The notes: generated by a model from the sequence alone, not told the origin. A DNA stretch of 38,470 bases from Calditrichota bacterium (GCA_013151735.1 JAADHR010000212.1:1-38470); one strand, 5' to 3'; shown: positions 1 through 8,996, counted from the stretch's first letter. Numbers and translations are program-made.

Positions 1-1937
1 CTCGCGTCGTAGATTTCCAGCAAATCAGCAGGAATTTGCTTTACAAACTGGGACATCGTTTTCACCTGGCCATTATTTCTGATGAACTGGCGGCGGTTTC
101 TGGCCCAGCTGAGGTACACTTTATCCTTCGCCCGTGTAACGGCCACATAAAAAAGACGCCGTTCCTCTTCCAGCTCCTCAATAGAATCAAACGACCGGAA
201 AAGAGGAAACAGCCCCTCCTCCAACCCGGAAATAAAAACAACCGGGAATTCCAATCCTTTGGCACTGTGAACCGTCATCAAGGTTACAGCATTGGACGAA
301 TCATTCCAATTGTCGATGTCGGACACCAGTGCCACATCTTCCAAAAAGGCATCCAGAGAAGGATTTTCGCGTGTTTTTGAAAACTCCGTAATAGCCGACA
401 GCAATTCGATTATGTTATCATACCGGTTTAATGCCTCTTCAGTTCCTTCCTCCCGGTAGGTCTCTTTAAACCCAACCTCCTTTTCCAGAACACTGGCCAG
501 CTCTCCGATGGAGAGTTTATCTTTTAGTTCAATGTAGTTTTGAAAAAGCTGGTAGACGTCCAAAACGCGGGTTTGCATGGGTTTTGAAATCGATGAAACC
601 TCCCGGGCACGCCCAAGAGCTTCCAGAAGGGAAATTTTATGTTCAGCGGCAAATTGTTTGAGTCTGAGCAGCGTGGTAGTGCCAATGCTTCTTCGGGGGA
701 AGTTAATGATCCGTTCCAGACTAATGCTGTCGTTGGGATTGGCGATCACACGCAAGTAGGCCAGGAAATCCTTAATTTCCTTTCTTTCATAAAACCGGAA
801 TCCCCCCACAATGTCGTACGTAATGGTATTCCTTCGCAGGGCGTCTTCAATGGCCCGCGATTGGGCATTGGTCCGATACAAAATGACAAAGTCCTTGAAA
901 TTTCGTTTGTTTCGAACAATCTCCGTGCGAATGGCATCCACAATAAGCCGGGCCTCCACATTCTCGTCATCCGCAATGAGAAGGGTAATCTTGTCTCCAT
1001 TCTCCCGTTCGGTCCACAACCGTTTCTGCTTCCGGAGGATGTTATTCTTCACCACGGAATAAGCCGCATCCACAATGGTGCGTGTGGATCGGTAATTTTG
1101 TTCCAGACGAAAAATCTGGCAGTCGGGAAACTGATCTTCAAATTCGAGAATATTGCGGATTTCTGCACCCCGCCACCGGTAAATAGACTGATCATCATCA
1201 CCCACCACAAACACATTTCGGGAACGGCTTCCCAGATCAAGTACAAGCCTGTTTTGTGCCAAATTGGTGTCCTGGTACTCATCTACCAAAAGGTATTTGA
1301 ACCGCTCCTGGTATTTTTGAAGAACCTTTGGGTACGTGTGAAAAAGTTCCACGGGGAGTTTAATGAGATCGTCAAAATCCATGGCATTGTTCGCCCGCAG
1401 AAAACCGGAATAATGGCGATAGATGAGCGCAACAACCTCGTCCTCGTCCGTTTTGATTTGATCTTGAAATTCGTCCGGGTCGATCATCTGATTTTTAAGC
1501 CGGCTAATTCTCCGATGGACGTCTGCCACTGAAAAATCCTTCAGTGAAATATGATGATCGGTCATCAGATTCTTAATGGCCTTTTTTTGATCATCCACAT
1601 CGTAAATTACGAAATTTCTGGAATAGCCGAGATAAGGTGCCTCGGCGCGCAGAATTCGTGCAAAAATGGAATGAAACGTTCCTACCCACAAGTTCCCAAA
1701 ATCCTTTTGAACCAGCTTTTGAATGCGGCGCTTCATTTCCTGAGCCGCCTTATTTGTAAATGTAACCGCCAGAATTTCATGCGATTTAAATTTTTTCTGA
1801 GTTAAGAGATAGGCAATTCGATGGGTTAAAACACGCGTTTTACCGCTTCCTGCACCGGCCAAAACCAAAACAGGACCCGCTTCCGCTTGGACAATCGCCT
1901 GCTGTACAGGATTCAGGCTTTTCAACAACTGATTCAT
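1..1937 (-). CDS. pcrA: UvrD/PcrA-type ATP-dependent DNA helicase, C-terminus cut off by the window edge
   Basis: Superfamily 1A 3'-5' DNA helicase acting in repair and replication-fork maintenance. Translating the minus strand from ATG at 1937 gives MNQLLKSLNPVQQAIVQAEA, then the Walker A motif GAGSGKT at about residues 30-36. Further on come a QNYRST motif, VTLMTVHSAKGLEF and VAVTRAKD, which are helicase motifs IV-VI of the PcrA/UvrD/Rep family. The frame stays open for 645 codons to base 1, ending in a region resembling the PcrA stretch just after motif VI (SQFVKQIPADLLE). PcrA proteins are usually about 720-750 residues, so only the C-terminal tail should be missing. GGAAGGAG lies about 13 bases before the ATG, a slightly long spacing. 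PcrA versus UvrD cannot be decided here. Long plus-strand frames over this region are shadows. Confidence 0.93.
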   Translation of the reverse strand, partial: MNQLLKSLNPVQQAIVQAEAGPVLVLAGAGSGKTRVLTHRIAYLLTQKKFKSHEILAVTFTNKAAQEMKRRIQKLVQKDFGNLWVGTFHSIFARILRAEAPYLGYSRNFVIYDVDDQKKAIKNLMTDHHISLKDFSVADVHRRISRLKNQMIDPDEFQDQIKTDEDEVVALIYRHYSGFLRANNAMDFDDLIKLPVELFHTYPKVLQKYQERFKYLLVDEYQDTNLAQNRLVLDLGSRSRNVFVVGDDDQSIYRWRGAEIRNILEFEDQFPDCQIFRLEQNYRSTRTIVDAAYSVVKNNILRKQKRLWTERENGDKITLLIADDENVEARLIVDAIRTEIVRNKRNFKDFVILYRTNAQSRAIEDALRRNTITYDIVGGFRFYERKEIKDFLAYLRVIANPNDSISLERIINFPRRSIGTTTLLRLKQFAAEHKISLLEALGRAREVSSISKPMQTRVLDVYQLFQNYIELKDKLSIGELASVLEKEVGFKETYREEGTEEALNRYDNIIELLSAITEFSKTRENPSLDAFLEDVALVSDIDNWNDSSNAVTLMTVHSAKGLEFPVVFISGLEEGLFPLFRSFDSIEELEEERRLFYVAVTRAKDKVYLSWARNRRQFIRNNGQVKTMSQFVKQIPADLLEIYDA

Positions 1938-2239
1938 AATGGTTTGTAGTCTCCTTCCACTCATTTCCTGCAATTGGCCTTTCAAAGATTTTAGGGTTCT
2001 TCGCAATATGACCCACGTTTTGCCCGGGACTCACAATCCGGCACAGAATTGAAATGCCCCCCAATACCGACATTACCACCCAAAAAATGCGGCATAAACC
2101 GCACCTTCACATGAATCCAAATTCAGAAGACAGATTTAACTCGAATGTCATTGCGGGCAGTCCCAACCTTATCTACAGTCCAAAATAAATTTTGATCATT
2201 TGACCCTAAAATACGCATTTTCTCGAAGAACCAGAAATA
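1938..2239. other. Intergenic stretch with no recognised feature
   Basis: This is about 300 bases between the 3' end of mltG and the helicase start, both on the minus strand. It has no convincing coding frame, no terminator hairpin with a U tract and no clear promoter. The helicase ribosome-binding site lies at its left edge. A 79-residue minus-strand frame running into the helicase region is a shadow. Confidence 0.5.
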
Positions 2240-3304
2240 TTATCCCTTTTGACGATGTTTTCGGTAATAATTCCTGCGCAATCGATCCAGAGTTCTTTTG
2301 GCACGCAAATGCTGCTGAAGTGTGTACGTGAAGATATGTGACCCGTCTCCCCTGGCTACAAAGTAAAGATATTTTACCGGCGCGGGGTACAGAGCCGCAC
2401 GGATTGATTTCATTCCCGGATTATTGATCGGGCCGGGAGGTAAACCGGGATATTTGTACGTATTGTAGGGTGAATCGATTTCCAAATCCTTTTTTAGAAG
2501 TCGCCTTGGACCATTCGGAAGCAAAAACTGAATGGTTGGGGAAGCCTGCAGTAGCATGCCTCGCTTCAGCCGGTTGTGGTAAACAGCCGAAATAAGCGGT
2601 CGTTCCCGATCGATTTTCGCCTCCCCCTCAATAATGGACGCCAGCGTAACCACCTCGTGAACCGTCCAGCCTATTTGCCGGGTTCGTTCTTTAAGGCTGT
2701 CCGTGTAGGCCTCCCAGAAATGGCGAACCAGTGTTTGAATAACCATTCGGGCATCCACGCCGTACGGAAAAAAATACGTATTCGGAAAAAGATAGCCTTC
2801 CAGACTGTTGGCATCCACTCCCAACGTTCTGGCAAAGGATGTATCGTTGACAAGCTTCATGAATGTGGTCGAATCCACTCCTATTTTTTGATGAAAAATA
2901 CTCGCCATTTTTTGGGAACGGATCCCCTCAGGGAGCGACACCTTTATTTCCGTAACCTTCCCAGCCCGCAGAATTTCGACCAGTCTGGAGTTTGATTCCC
3001 CAAGTGGAAGCCGGTAAAGCCCCGCCTTTAGCTCGCGGCGCGCTTTGTGCAATTTTGCTGCCCACAAAAATGTTTCGGGATTACGAATGATTTTTTTCTC
3101 TTTCAAAAGAGCGGCTATTCTTTGAGCGGATGTCCCCCTCGGAATCAAAACCGTAACGGCTTCCCCTTTATTCCCCGGATTGGACTGGTACAATATCGTG
3201 TAAAACCAGATTCCAGTACCGATTCCTGCTAAAATCACAAGTAAGGAGAGTACCTTCCACCCGTGTTTCAAAATCTTCCGGCTCCCCTTCGAAAATATTT
3301 CCAT
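2240..3304 (-). CDS. mltG: Endolytic murein transglycosylase MltG (YceG-like)
   Basis: Inner-membrane lytic transglycosylase that cleaves nascent peptidoglycan glycan strands and is thought to end strand elongation. From ATG 3304 the protein is 354 residues: a short cytoplasmic N-terminus, one membrane segment (about residues 16-36, WKVLSLLVILAGIGTGIWF), a LysM-like region, then the YceG catalytic domain. Family signatures include LEGYLFPNTY (about 168-177), ASIIEGEA with the expected catalytic glutamate at about residue 226, and the C-terminal PTIQF, SPYNTY, GLPPGPI and NPG blocks. A TTG eight codons upstream at 3328 is an alternative start. Neither start has a strong Shine-Dalgarno, and ATG was preferred. 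In many genomes mltG sits by yqgF or pabC; neither is visible here. Confidence 0.93.
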   Translation of the reverse strand: MEIFSKGSRKILKHGWKVLSLLVILAGIGTGIWFYTILYQSNPGNKGEAVTVLIPRGTSAQRIAALLKEKKIIRNPETFLWAAKLHKARRELKAGLYRLPLGESNSRLVEILRAGKVTEIKVSLPEGIRSQKMASIFHQKIGVDSTTFMKLVNDTSFARTLGVDANSLEGYLFPNTYFFPYGVDARMVIQTLVRHFWEAYTDSLKERTRQIGWTVHEVVTLASIIEGEAKIDRERPLISAVYHNRLKRGMLLQASPTIQFLLPNGPRRLLKKDLEIDSPYNTYKYPGLPPGPINNPGMKSIRAALYPAPVKYLYFVARGDGSHIFTYTLQQHLRAKRTLDRLRRNYYRKHRQKG

Positions 3305-3437
3305 AAGACTCAAGTCCAAAAATCCCAATTGTTTAGATTAATCCTAAAATACAGCTTCAAAATCTTATCCGTGCATCCGTCGTATCACAGACAGCAGAGA
3401 ATAATCCCTTAAAAAATGGGCCCTATCTGGTCGAGAT

Positions 3438-3461
3438 AAAAAAAGGGATTTCACATCCCTT
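3438..3461 (-). terminator. Rho-independent terminator after the restriction-modification operon
   Basis: On the minus strand AAGGGAT-GTGAA-ATCCCTT forms a 7-bp stem and runs directly into seven U residues (plus-strand A run at 3438-3444). It lies about 65 bases after the methyltransferase stop, the right place and direction to end that operon. Confidence 0.7.
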
Positions 3462-3527
3462 GTCCGATAGTGGCTATTAAATTTAACGAAATATTTGGCG
3501 AGAATCAATTCTTTTTTGGGGAGATTT

Positions 3528-4430
3528 TCAGGAGACCTGAATCAGGGGTAATTCTATTTGTTGAAGTCTTTTTCGAGCGTTTTCCACATAAGCCGCATCG
3601 ATGTCATAGCCCACGTAAAACCGCTCTGTTTTTTTGGCCGCCAAACACGTTGTCCCGCTCCCGCAAAAAGGATCAAGTATAACATCGTTTTTATATGAAT
3701 ATAACTGAATGAGACGATAAGGTAATTCAACCGGAAACGGTGCAGGATGATTAACCTTTTTAGCGGATTCCGCCGAAAAATGCCAGACACTTTTGGTAAA
3801 TTCGAGAAATTCTTGCTTTGAAATAGACGTCTCTTTTGATTTTGGTTTTAATCGAGAAAAAGAGCCCTTTGAGAATATAAGAATATACTCATGGGTGTCC
3901 CTCAGGATTGGATTTGACGGTGATCGCCAACTTCCCCAAGCCGTCGAAACTCCGGAACTGCTACCTTTATCCCAAATAATTTCTCCCCTCATTAAATATC
4001 CAATATCAATCATTATTTGAGTTATGTACGCATGCAGAGGCAGATAGGGTTTTCTCCCAAGATTTGCCACATTAATACATGCTCTCCCCCCCCAAACCAA
4101 GACTCTAAAGACTTCCTGAAAGACTTTTTCCATCAAATCCAGATATTCCCGAAGACTCAGATTCTGATCATAGTCCTTACCAACATTATAGGGTGGCGAG
4201 GTAATCATTAAATGGACGCTGTTATCCGGAAGCTCACTCATTGAACGGCTGTCTTTGCAATAGATTTTATTGCATCTATCACGAGGAAGAACATTCTCAT
4301 TATATTCGTCAGGTTTTTCCGGCTCTTCGAAACTCTTATAAAGACGACTGTTATAGAATTTTGTTGAATCGTGATTCACCCGTGCTGAAACACCAAACGA
4401 ACTGGTTTCTGTTTTTTTCGATCGACTCAT
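3528..4430 (-). CDS. Type II DNA methyltransferase, beta class (N4-cytosine or N6-adenine)
   Basis: A 300-residue amino-methyltransferase. The catalytic motif IV is TSPPYNV (residues 77-83), and the S-adenosylmethionine-binding motif I is DPFCGSGTT (253-261) near the C-terminus. Motif IV before motif I defines the beta order seen in many type II enzymes. SPPY is common in N4-cytosine enzymes but does not exclude N6-adenine modification. The ATG at 4430 overlaps the stop of the upstream gene as ATGA, implying translational coupling to the probable endonuclease. A terminator follows at 3438-3461. The region between the two motifs, including a tryptophan- and serine-rich WGSWRSPSNP segment, probably holds target recognition. 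The recognition sequence cannot be read from the protein. Confidence 0.92.
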   Translation of the reverse strand: MSRSKKTETSSFGVSARVNHDSTKFYNSRLYKSFEEPEKPDEYNENVLPRDRCNKIYCKDSRSMSELPDNSVHLMITSPPYNVGKDYDQNLSLREYLDLMEKVFQEVFRVLVWGGRACINVANLGRKPYLPLHAYITQIMIDIGYLMRGEIIWDKGSSSGVSTAWGSWRSPSNPILRDTHEYILIFSKGSFSRLKPKSKETSISKQEFLEFTKSVWHFSAESAKKVNHPAPFPVELPYRLIQLYSYKNDVILDPFCGSGTTCLAAKKTERFYVGYDIDAAYVENARKRLQQIELPLIQVS

Positions 4431-5083
4431 TTTAAGCCTTTAGATAGACCCAAATACTCTTGTAAAGTCAGGATTTTTAATCTTGGTTCACCCTTTACAC
4501 TTAGTCTAAATGAGCAAAGAACAACTTTAGAGAAATCACATGTCTGTCGCACCTTATCCAGTTTGCCTGCCGATATATCACCAAAAAGAATGAGCATTGG
4601 CTGAAGAAGTTTTTGATATTCATTGAAATAATCGGCTGCATAATCCAAAACCTGTGTAAACCCCTTTAGCCAAGTATCTGCCCGCTCAATTTCAACAACA
4701 TGGGTTGGAAAATTCTCATAAAAACCAAAAACCAAATCTGCCCGCCGATGTTTGGTCAGAGTAAATTGCGGAAGCAAAGAAATACCATTACTATTTAAAA
4801 GATCTTCAATCTCTTTTTGAATGGCGGCTTCATTTTTAAGAGGAATCCCCTGTCTGACATCGAATCCCTTCATGATTCGATCTTTTAAATAGACCCGAGA
4901 AACATTATATTCCTGGGCCCATTTGTCATAGAATATGGATTTTTCCTTATTATTCAGAAAATGCCAGCCTATTTTTTCGGCTTCTTCATGAACATTTTCC
5001 CGAATTTTGTTTTTTTCTTCTTTTGATATTTTGCTGGGATCTCTCATTGCGGATATCACATATCGATAATTAACTAAACCCAC
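4427..5083 (-). CDS. Probable type II restriction endonuclease partner (PD-(D/E)xK-like)
   Basis: A 218-residue soluble protein encoded immediately before the methyltransferase, overlapping it by four bases. I recognise no named family. The segment RRADLVFGFYENFPTHVVEIER (split as RRADLVF, then THVVEIER) has the D-x14-E-x-E spacing of a PD-(D/E)xK-type nuclease core: D116, E131 and E133. Glutamate replaces the usual lysine, as in BamHI. It is followed by a QVLDY element (about 144-148) like the QxxxY motif of RecB-type nucleases. Residues 50-70 (WAQEYNVSRVYLKDRI) could be a DNA-binding helix-turn-helix. The start is uncertain: GTG 5083 is given, ATG 5047 is equally plausible, and neither has a good ribosome-binding site. 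The endonuclease role is inferred from position and the weak core motif. Confidence 0.72.
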   Translation of the reverse strand: MGLVNYRYVISAMRDPSKISKEEKNKIRENVHEEAEKIGWHFLNNKEKSIFYDKWAQEYNVSRVYLKDRIMKGFDVRQGIPLKNEAAIQKEIEDLLNSNGISLLPQFTLTKHRRADLVFGFYENFPTHVVEIERADTWLKGFTQVLDYAADYFNEYQKLLQPMLILFGDISAGKLDKVRQTCDFSKVVLCSFRLSVKGEPRLKILTLQEYLGLSKGLK

Positions 5084-5177
5084 TTAAACTTACAAAATTA
5101 TCGGAAAAACTTCAACTATCTTTTTTAATTATTTAGAAAAGCCCCAAAAATAAAACAAATATTCCATTATTTTTAGA

Positions 5178-5208
5178 AGTCCCCGGCACTTTTAAAGTGT
5201 CGGGGACT
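5178..5208 (-). terminator. Strong hairpin after the GH57 gene, probable terminator
   Basis: Two 15-base arms (5178-5192 and 5194-5208) pair fully except for one G-U in one orientation, with GTCCCCG/CGGGGAC at the base of the stem. It lies 20-50 bases beyond the GH57 stop codon. The minus-strand sequence after it (TCTAAAAATAATGG) has no clean U tract, so intrinsic termination is probable but not certain. Confidence 0.55.
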
Positions 5209-5227
5209 CTTGATCAAATTTATTCCT

Positions 5228-7249
5228 TCATTTCACCCGGTGTTGAACCCCTCCTGCTTTACTTTCATTTTTCACCTGTTGGATAATGGGCTGCAACGGG
5301 GGTATTTTGATTTTGACCCCCGCTTTTTGTAAATTCCGGTACACGTTCTTTAAATGGATGATAAAATTCTCATCAAAAATGGAATCGGCTCCGGAATTCT
5401 GGTCCTGGCCATACCACCAAAACCAGTCGGAACCCTCTGCAGCGTACATTTCATTCCAGGCATTGTACACCGCCTTTACCCGGCGAGAGGCTTCCAGAGG
5501 TAAATCTTTTCTGGGATCTGGCGGGTGAATGCCGCTGTTTTCCAGATCGCGCCGCACGCGCCCCAGTACATCCCAGGCCCGATTTTCTTCCGGTTCCCCG
5601 ATCCACGTTTCAAAATCAGGGGAAAACCAACATCCGGGATACAGCGTATCGATAGCAGTCATGGCTTCCACAGGATGCGCAGGAATGTGTCGATATTTAT
5701 TCCCAAGAATGTATTCGCTGGGCGTTACGGAAATGAGCCAGCCCTTTTTTTGCTCTTCCGAGATGCGCTGGTAAAGCATATTCTGAAAACGAACGCCGTC
5801 ATTGTCTTTCGTAAACCATTCCCAGGCATTTTCGCCGTCCATAATCATGGAAAGAATGCGTTCCCCTTTCTGGGGACGGCAGGACTTCAGTACGTTGAAA
5901 AAGGCTTCCACATTTTTCTGCGCGGTCCGATGAGCATAATCAAAGGCAACCTGATCCGAAAGCCTCCAATCCCTGAAGAAAATGGCCACTTTCTTTCCCG
6001 TTTTGGGATCCGTTAATTTGTAGGGGCGAAAGAGTTGATCCGGGGTCACTTGCTCCAGAGAATCTTTCCCCAGGGATTTCATGAGCACATGGGGTCCAGA
6101 GGCGATCCACAGGATATTCGACTCTGTAAAAATCGGAACAATGGCCTGCGCTACTGCTCCCTCTGCGGGCCACATTCCGTAAAGGTTGTCGTGGAATAAT
6201 CTTTTGTAATAATGTTTTCCCTTGAGTACCTGTGCCAACGCATCCTGCGGGTAGTGAAAGCGCTTGGGCAGTGAATCCGTAGGCTGGCAAATTTTTGCCA
6301 GATCGGTATCGTAAACAAGCGGTAAAATCGGATGATAAAACGGCGTGGTAATTATTTCAACCTGTCCCTTGGGCACTTCGGGATGATACATCACCTTTTG
6401 ATGAATGGCAACAACATTCATCATCACCTTGAAGGCTTCCACCACCATTCGCTGGCAATCTTTTTCCGAGATGTCGTGCTTCAAAATAAAGCGGTCATCC
6501 GAATCGTCGTCGGGTGTCCCATTGTTATCATACCGAACGTAATCCGAAAGATCAACCGTCATTTCATTAGCAAATGTGTTTCGCAAAGGCATTTTAACGG
6601 GACCTTTTAGAAAACGGGGATCAAAATTGGCAAGATAGAAGAAAAATTTAATCCGCCTTAAATCCTGAAGCGTGTAGGTGGACGGGTCCTTCGTTCCGGT
6701 TAACGACCCGATTTTCATTCCCTTCGGAATTAACTCCCGGTATTGGGGAAACCGTTTAATGATGGGTTCCGAAATGGAAAAACAATTCCAGATTTGTTTT
6801 CCGCTTTTGTTGTAAAGGTAATCCAGATCGCGGGCATTAAAATCCGCGGCATTTTTGAGAGCCAGATCGATCCAGGGGTCCGTGTGTCCCTTCCATTTTG
6901 CCCAAAATTTCGGAACATCAATGGTATTTTCTGCCGTATTCACGTATCGGCTGAGTCTGACCACGTAATAATCCAGAATTTGGTGAAGCAGCACCGGCGT
7001 CAGATCAATCGTTGCGTGCACATCCGGGTATTGCTTTAATGTGTAAGCCATGTCAAAATAATCTTTTGTGGAATGGGTTCGCACCCAGGGACCAATCAGT
7101 TCATCTTTATCGGCATTGTAATAGGAGGGTTGATGCTGGTGCCACACGATATTCAAATACAAGGTTCCCTTGGGTTCACGAGAACAGGACTGTGCCCACA
7201 GAATGACACCCGTTAACACAATTAAAAGCAATCCATTTTTGATTTTCAT
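5228..7249 (-). CDS. GH57 glycoside hydrolase (amylase/amylopullulanase type), exported lipoprotein
   Basis: Retaining glycoside hydrolase expected to cleave alpha-glucans. The 673-residue protein begins with a hydrophobic signal ending AQSC (Cys22), a somewhat atypical lipobox, so it is probably membrane-anchored outside the cytoplasm. GH57 conserved regions are clear: WHQHQP (36-41), TTPFYHPILP (301-310), MWPAEGAVAQ with the probable nucleophile Glu363, MDGENAWEW with the probable acid/base Asp471, and EGSDWFWWYG (605-614). The last block is typical of amylopullulanase-like members. CGAGG lies 6 bases before the ATG. It is the last gene of the transporter and regulator cluster, 32 bases after the TrmB-type gene. 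Export is notable because many GH57 amylases act in the cytoplasm; here it would trim maltodextrins before ABC uptake. Exact linkage specificity cannot be predicted. Confidence 0.92.
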   Translation of the reverse strand: MKIKNGLLLIVLTGVILWAQSCSREPKGTLYLNIVWHQHQPSYYNADKDELIGPWVRTHSTKDYFDMAYTLKQYPDVHATIDLTPVLLHQILDYYVVRLSRYVNTAENTIDVPKFWAKWKGHTDPWIDLALKNAADFNARDLDYLYNKSGKQIWNCFSISEPIIKRFPQYRELIPKGMKIGSLTGTKDPSTYTLQDLRRIKFFFYLANFDPRFLKGPVKMPLRNTFANEMTVDLSDYVRYDNNGTPDDDSDDRFILKHDISEKDCQRMVVEAFKVMMNVVAIHQKVMYHPEVPKGQVEIITTPFYHPILPLVYDTDLAKICQPTDSLPKRFHYPQDALAQVLKGKHYYKRLFHDNLYGMWPAEGAVAQAIVPIFTESNILWIASGPHVLMKSLGKDSLEQVTPDQLFRPYKLTDPKTGKKVAIFFRDWRLSDQVAFDYAHRTAQKNVEAFFNVLKSCRPQKGERILSMIMDGENAWEWFTKDNDGVRFQNMLYQRISEEQKKGWLISVTPSEYILGNKYRHIPAHPVEAMTAIDTLYPGCWFSPDFETWIGEPEENRAWDVLGRVRRDLENSGIHPPDPRKDLPLEASRRVKAVYNAWNEMYAAEGSDWFWWYGQDQNSGADSIFDENFIIHLKNVYRNLQKAGVKIKIPPLQPIIQQVKNESKAGGVQHRVK

Positions 7250-7281
7250 TTTTTCCTCGGCTTAAACTGATTCACGTTTAC

Positions 7282-8127
7282 TCAATTTACGGCATTTTGA
7301 TTTACTTTTGCAAGCTCTCTTTCTTTTTTTTCAGATAAAAGATGCCCCAACGTCTCAAGTTCACCCGGTTTCATCTCAATCACACAGTCATCAATATTCA
7401 CACCGTAGCGTTGGCCAAAAACGGTAATATCCAGAACAATGTGGTTGAGGGCAATAGCAATCAGAGCCTTATTCCGCGTCCAGGCTACTTTTTTGGGTTG
7501 ATTTTTATCGGCTTCGCCCATAATGAGTTCTTTTTGATCAACACAAAGAATGATTTTGTGATCCCAGATTTCCTCCAGATCCTTTTCTTCCAGATTGTAA
7601 TCCAGCACACGCCCCACAGAAAAGGGAATTTCGGTAAAGGAAAAAATGACAATCTTAACGCCCCGTTTTTCCGCATCCTGAAGCTCTTTCTTAAGCAGAA
7701 GTGCCTCCCGCCGCCAAACCGAGAGGTAAATGGATTCTCTGGCTTCCTGAATCAGTTCTTTCGCCTTTAGAATCAAATTCTCGTATCCGACGATATTCCA
7801 CAAATGATCCATTTGTTGATTCGATTCCAGAGAATTGAGCACAACCTTCAGTTCTTCAATCTTCTTTTGAAAGCGGTTTTCAAGAATCCGAAACAATTGT
7901 TCCTGCGGCAGAGGAATATAGCGTTTGGGTTCCGAGTGAATGGCGTTGACAAAGCCTTCCTCTTCCAGACGGCGAATCACATTGTAAATGGCCGATCGCG
8001 GAACGCCGGAATATTTACTCAACTCATATCGGGTAGCCGGATTGTTTTTTAACAGATAAATATAGGTTTTCGCCTCGTAGGCGGTAAACCCCAGTTCTTT
8101 CATAACGGCAACGATTTTTTCAATCAT
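7282..8127 (-). CDS. trmB: TrmB-family sugar-responsive transcriptional regulator
   Basis: DNA-binding regulator of sugar transport, best studied in Thermococcales for maltose/trehalose ABC operons. From ATG 8127 the protein has 281 residues. An N-terminal winged helix (about 1-70) contains GFTAYEAKTYIYLL and SGVPRSAIYNVIRRLEEEGFV. A short coiled coil (about 80-105) and a C-terminal sensor domain follow; the sensor resembles the phospholipase-D-like fold of TrmB (ESIYLSVW and GVKIVIFSF). An upstream in-frame extension to 8262 runs into malG and is rejected, because AAGAGG lies at the right distance before the ATG and leaves a 20-base gap after malG. Its place inside the operon it probably controls suggests autoregulation. 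Inducer and operator are unknown, and no obvious TrmB site was found. Confidence 0.9.
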   Translation of the reverse strand: MIEKIVAVMKELGFTAYEAKTYIYLLKNNPATRYELSKYSGVPRSAIYNVIRRLEEEGFVNAIHSEPKRYIPLPQEQLFRILENRFQKKIEELKVVLNSLESNQQMDHLWNIVGYENLILKAKELIQEARESIYLSVWRREALLLKKELQDAEKRGVKIVIFSFTEIPFSVGRVLDYNLEEKDLEEIWDHKIILCVDQKELIMGEADKNQPKKVAWTRNKALIAIALNHIVLDITVFGQRYGVNIDDCVIEMKPGELETLGHLLSEKKERELAKVNQNAVN

Positions 8128-8147
8128 AATGTACAACCTCTTTGTTA

Positions 8148-8996
8148 TTAGCCCTTCACACTTCCCAAAGTAAGACCTGAAATCAACCAACGACTTAAAA
8201 ACAAGAACAGGACAATGACCGGAATACTCACCACAACCGCGCCAGCCGCGTAAAGGCCCCATTCCGTATCAAAATTCGATTGAAATTGTTTGAGGCCCAG
8301 AGGCAGGGTAAATAATTTCCGATCATTCAGGATTACGGCCGCTACCAAATATTCCGACCAGGATCCCATAAATGAAAAGAGGGCGGTAATCACCAGGGCC
8401 GGAGAGGCCAATGGCAACACAATTCGATAAAACGCCCCGAACTGTGACGAACCGTCAATTCGTGCGGCTTCCTCCAGGCTGATGGGAATCGTGTCGTAAT
8501 ACCCCTTCATTTGCCAGATGCAAAACGGTAAAACCGTGGCCGAATAAGCGATCACTAACCCCAAAAACGTATCGTACAGGTGCAGGTGAATCAACATCAC
8601 AAAAAGGGGAATAAGCAGCATGGTTACGGGAAACATTTGTGTGGTAATGACTGAAATCATCCCGAATTCCCGCCATTTAAAATTGAAACGGGAAAAGGCG
8701 TATCCCGCCGTGGACGCCAGACTCACGCCTAAAATGGTGACCATCCCCGAAACGATGGTGCTGTTAAAAAGCCATCGCAAGAACGGTTTTTGCGTGAACA
8801 AGATTTTGTAGGATTCAAGTGTAGCATGTTCGGGAATCAACCGAAGCGAGGTGCTGTGCAGAAGATTTCCCGGGCGCAGCGAAATGGAAATTACGCGCAA
8901 AATGGGATACACGGCAATCGCCGTAAAAATCAATAAAATGGCGTAGATGAGGGTTGTCATCCACCAGGGATCCTTTTTCAGGCTGCCTTTTGCCAT
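8148..8996 (-). CDS. malG: Carbohydrate ABC transporter permease, MalG type
   Basis: Inner-membrane permease subunit of a CUT1-family sugar importer. The 282-residue protein has about six membrane segments and the cytoplasmic EAA loop EEAARIDGSSQFGAFYRIVL (about residues 175-194), which docks on the ATPase. The C-terminus GLTLGSVKG closely resembles the MalG ending. The start is ATG 8996, which overlaps the malF stop as TGATG. AAAGGAG lies 7 bases before it, so the in-frame TTG one codon earlier is less likely. The overlap with malF implies coupled translation. No ABC ATPase gene is in this window, so the importer must use a subunit encoded elsewhere. Confidence 0.93.
   Translation of the reverse strand: MAKGSLKKDPWWMTTLIYAILLIFTAIAVYPILRVISISLRPGNLLHSTSLRLIPEHATLESYKILFTQKPFLRWLFNSTIVSGMVTILGVSLASTAGYAFSRFNFKWREFGMISVITTQMFPVTMLLIPLFVMLIHLHLYDTFLGLVIAYSATVLPFCIWQMKGYYDTIPISLEEAARIDGSSQFGAFYRIVLPLASPALVITALFSFMGSWSEYLVAAVILNDRKLFTLPLGLKQFQSNFDTEWGLYAAGAVVVSIPVIVLFLFLSRWLISGLTLGSVKG

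Noticed and set aside
639..1532. Open plus-strand frame of 297 codons
   Set aside because: It lies antisense to the helicase, whose minus-strand translation shows all expected motifs. The plus-strand product has no recognisable domain.
8128..8262. N-terminal extension of the TrmB-type gene
   Set aside because: It would overlap malG by more than 100 bases, and the winged-helix domain begins at ATG 8127, which has AAGAGG upstream.
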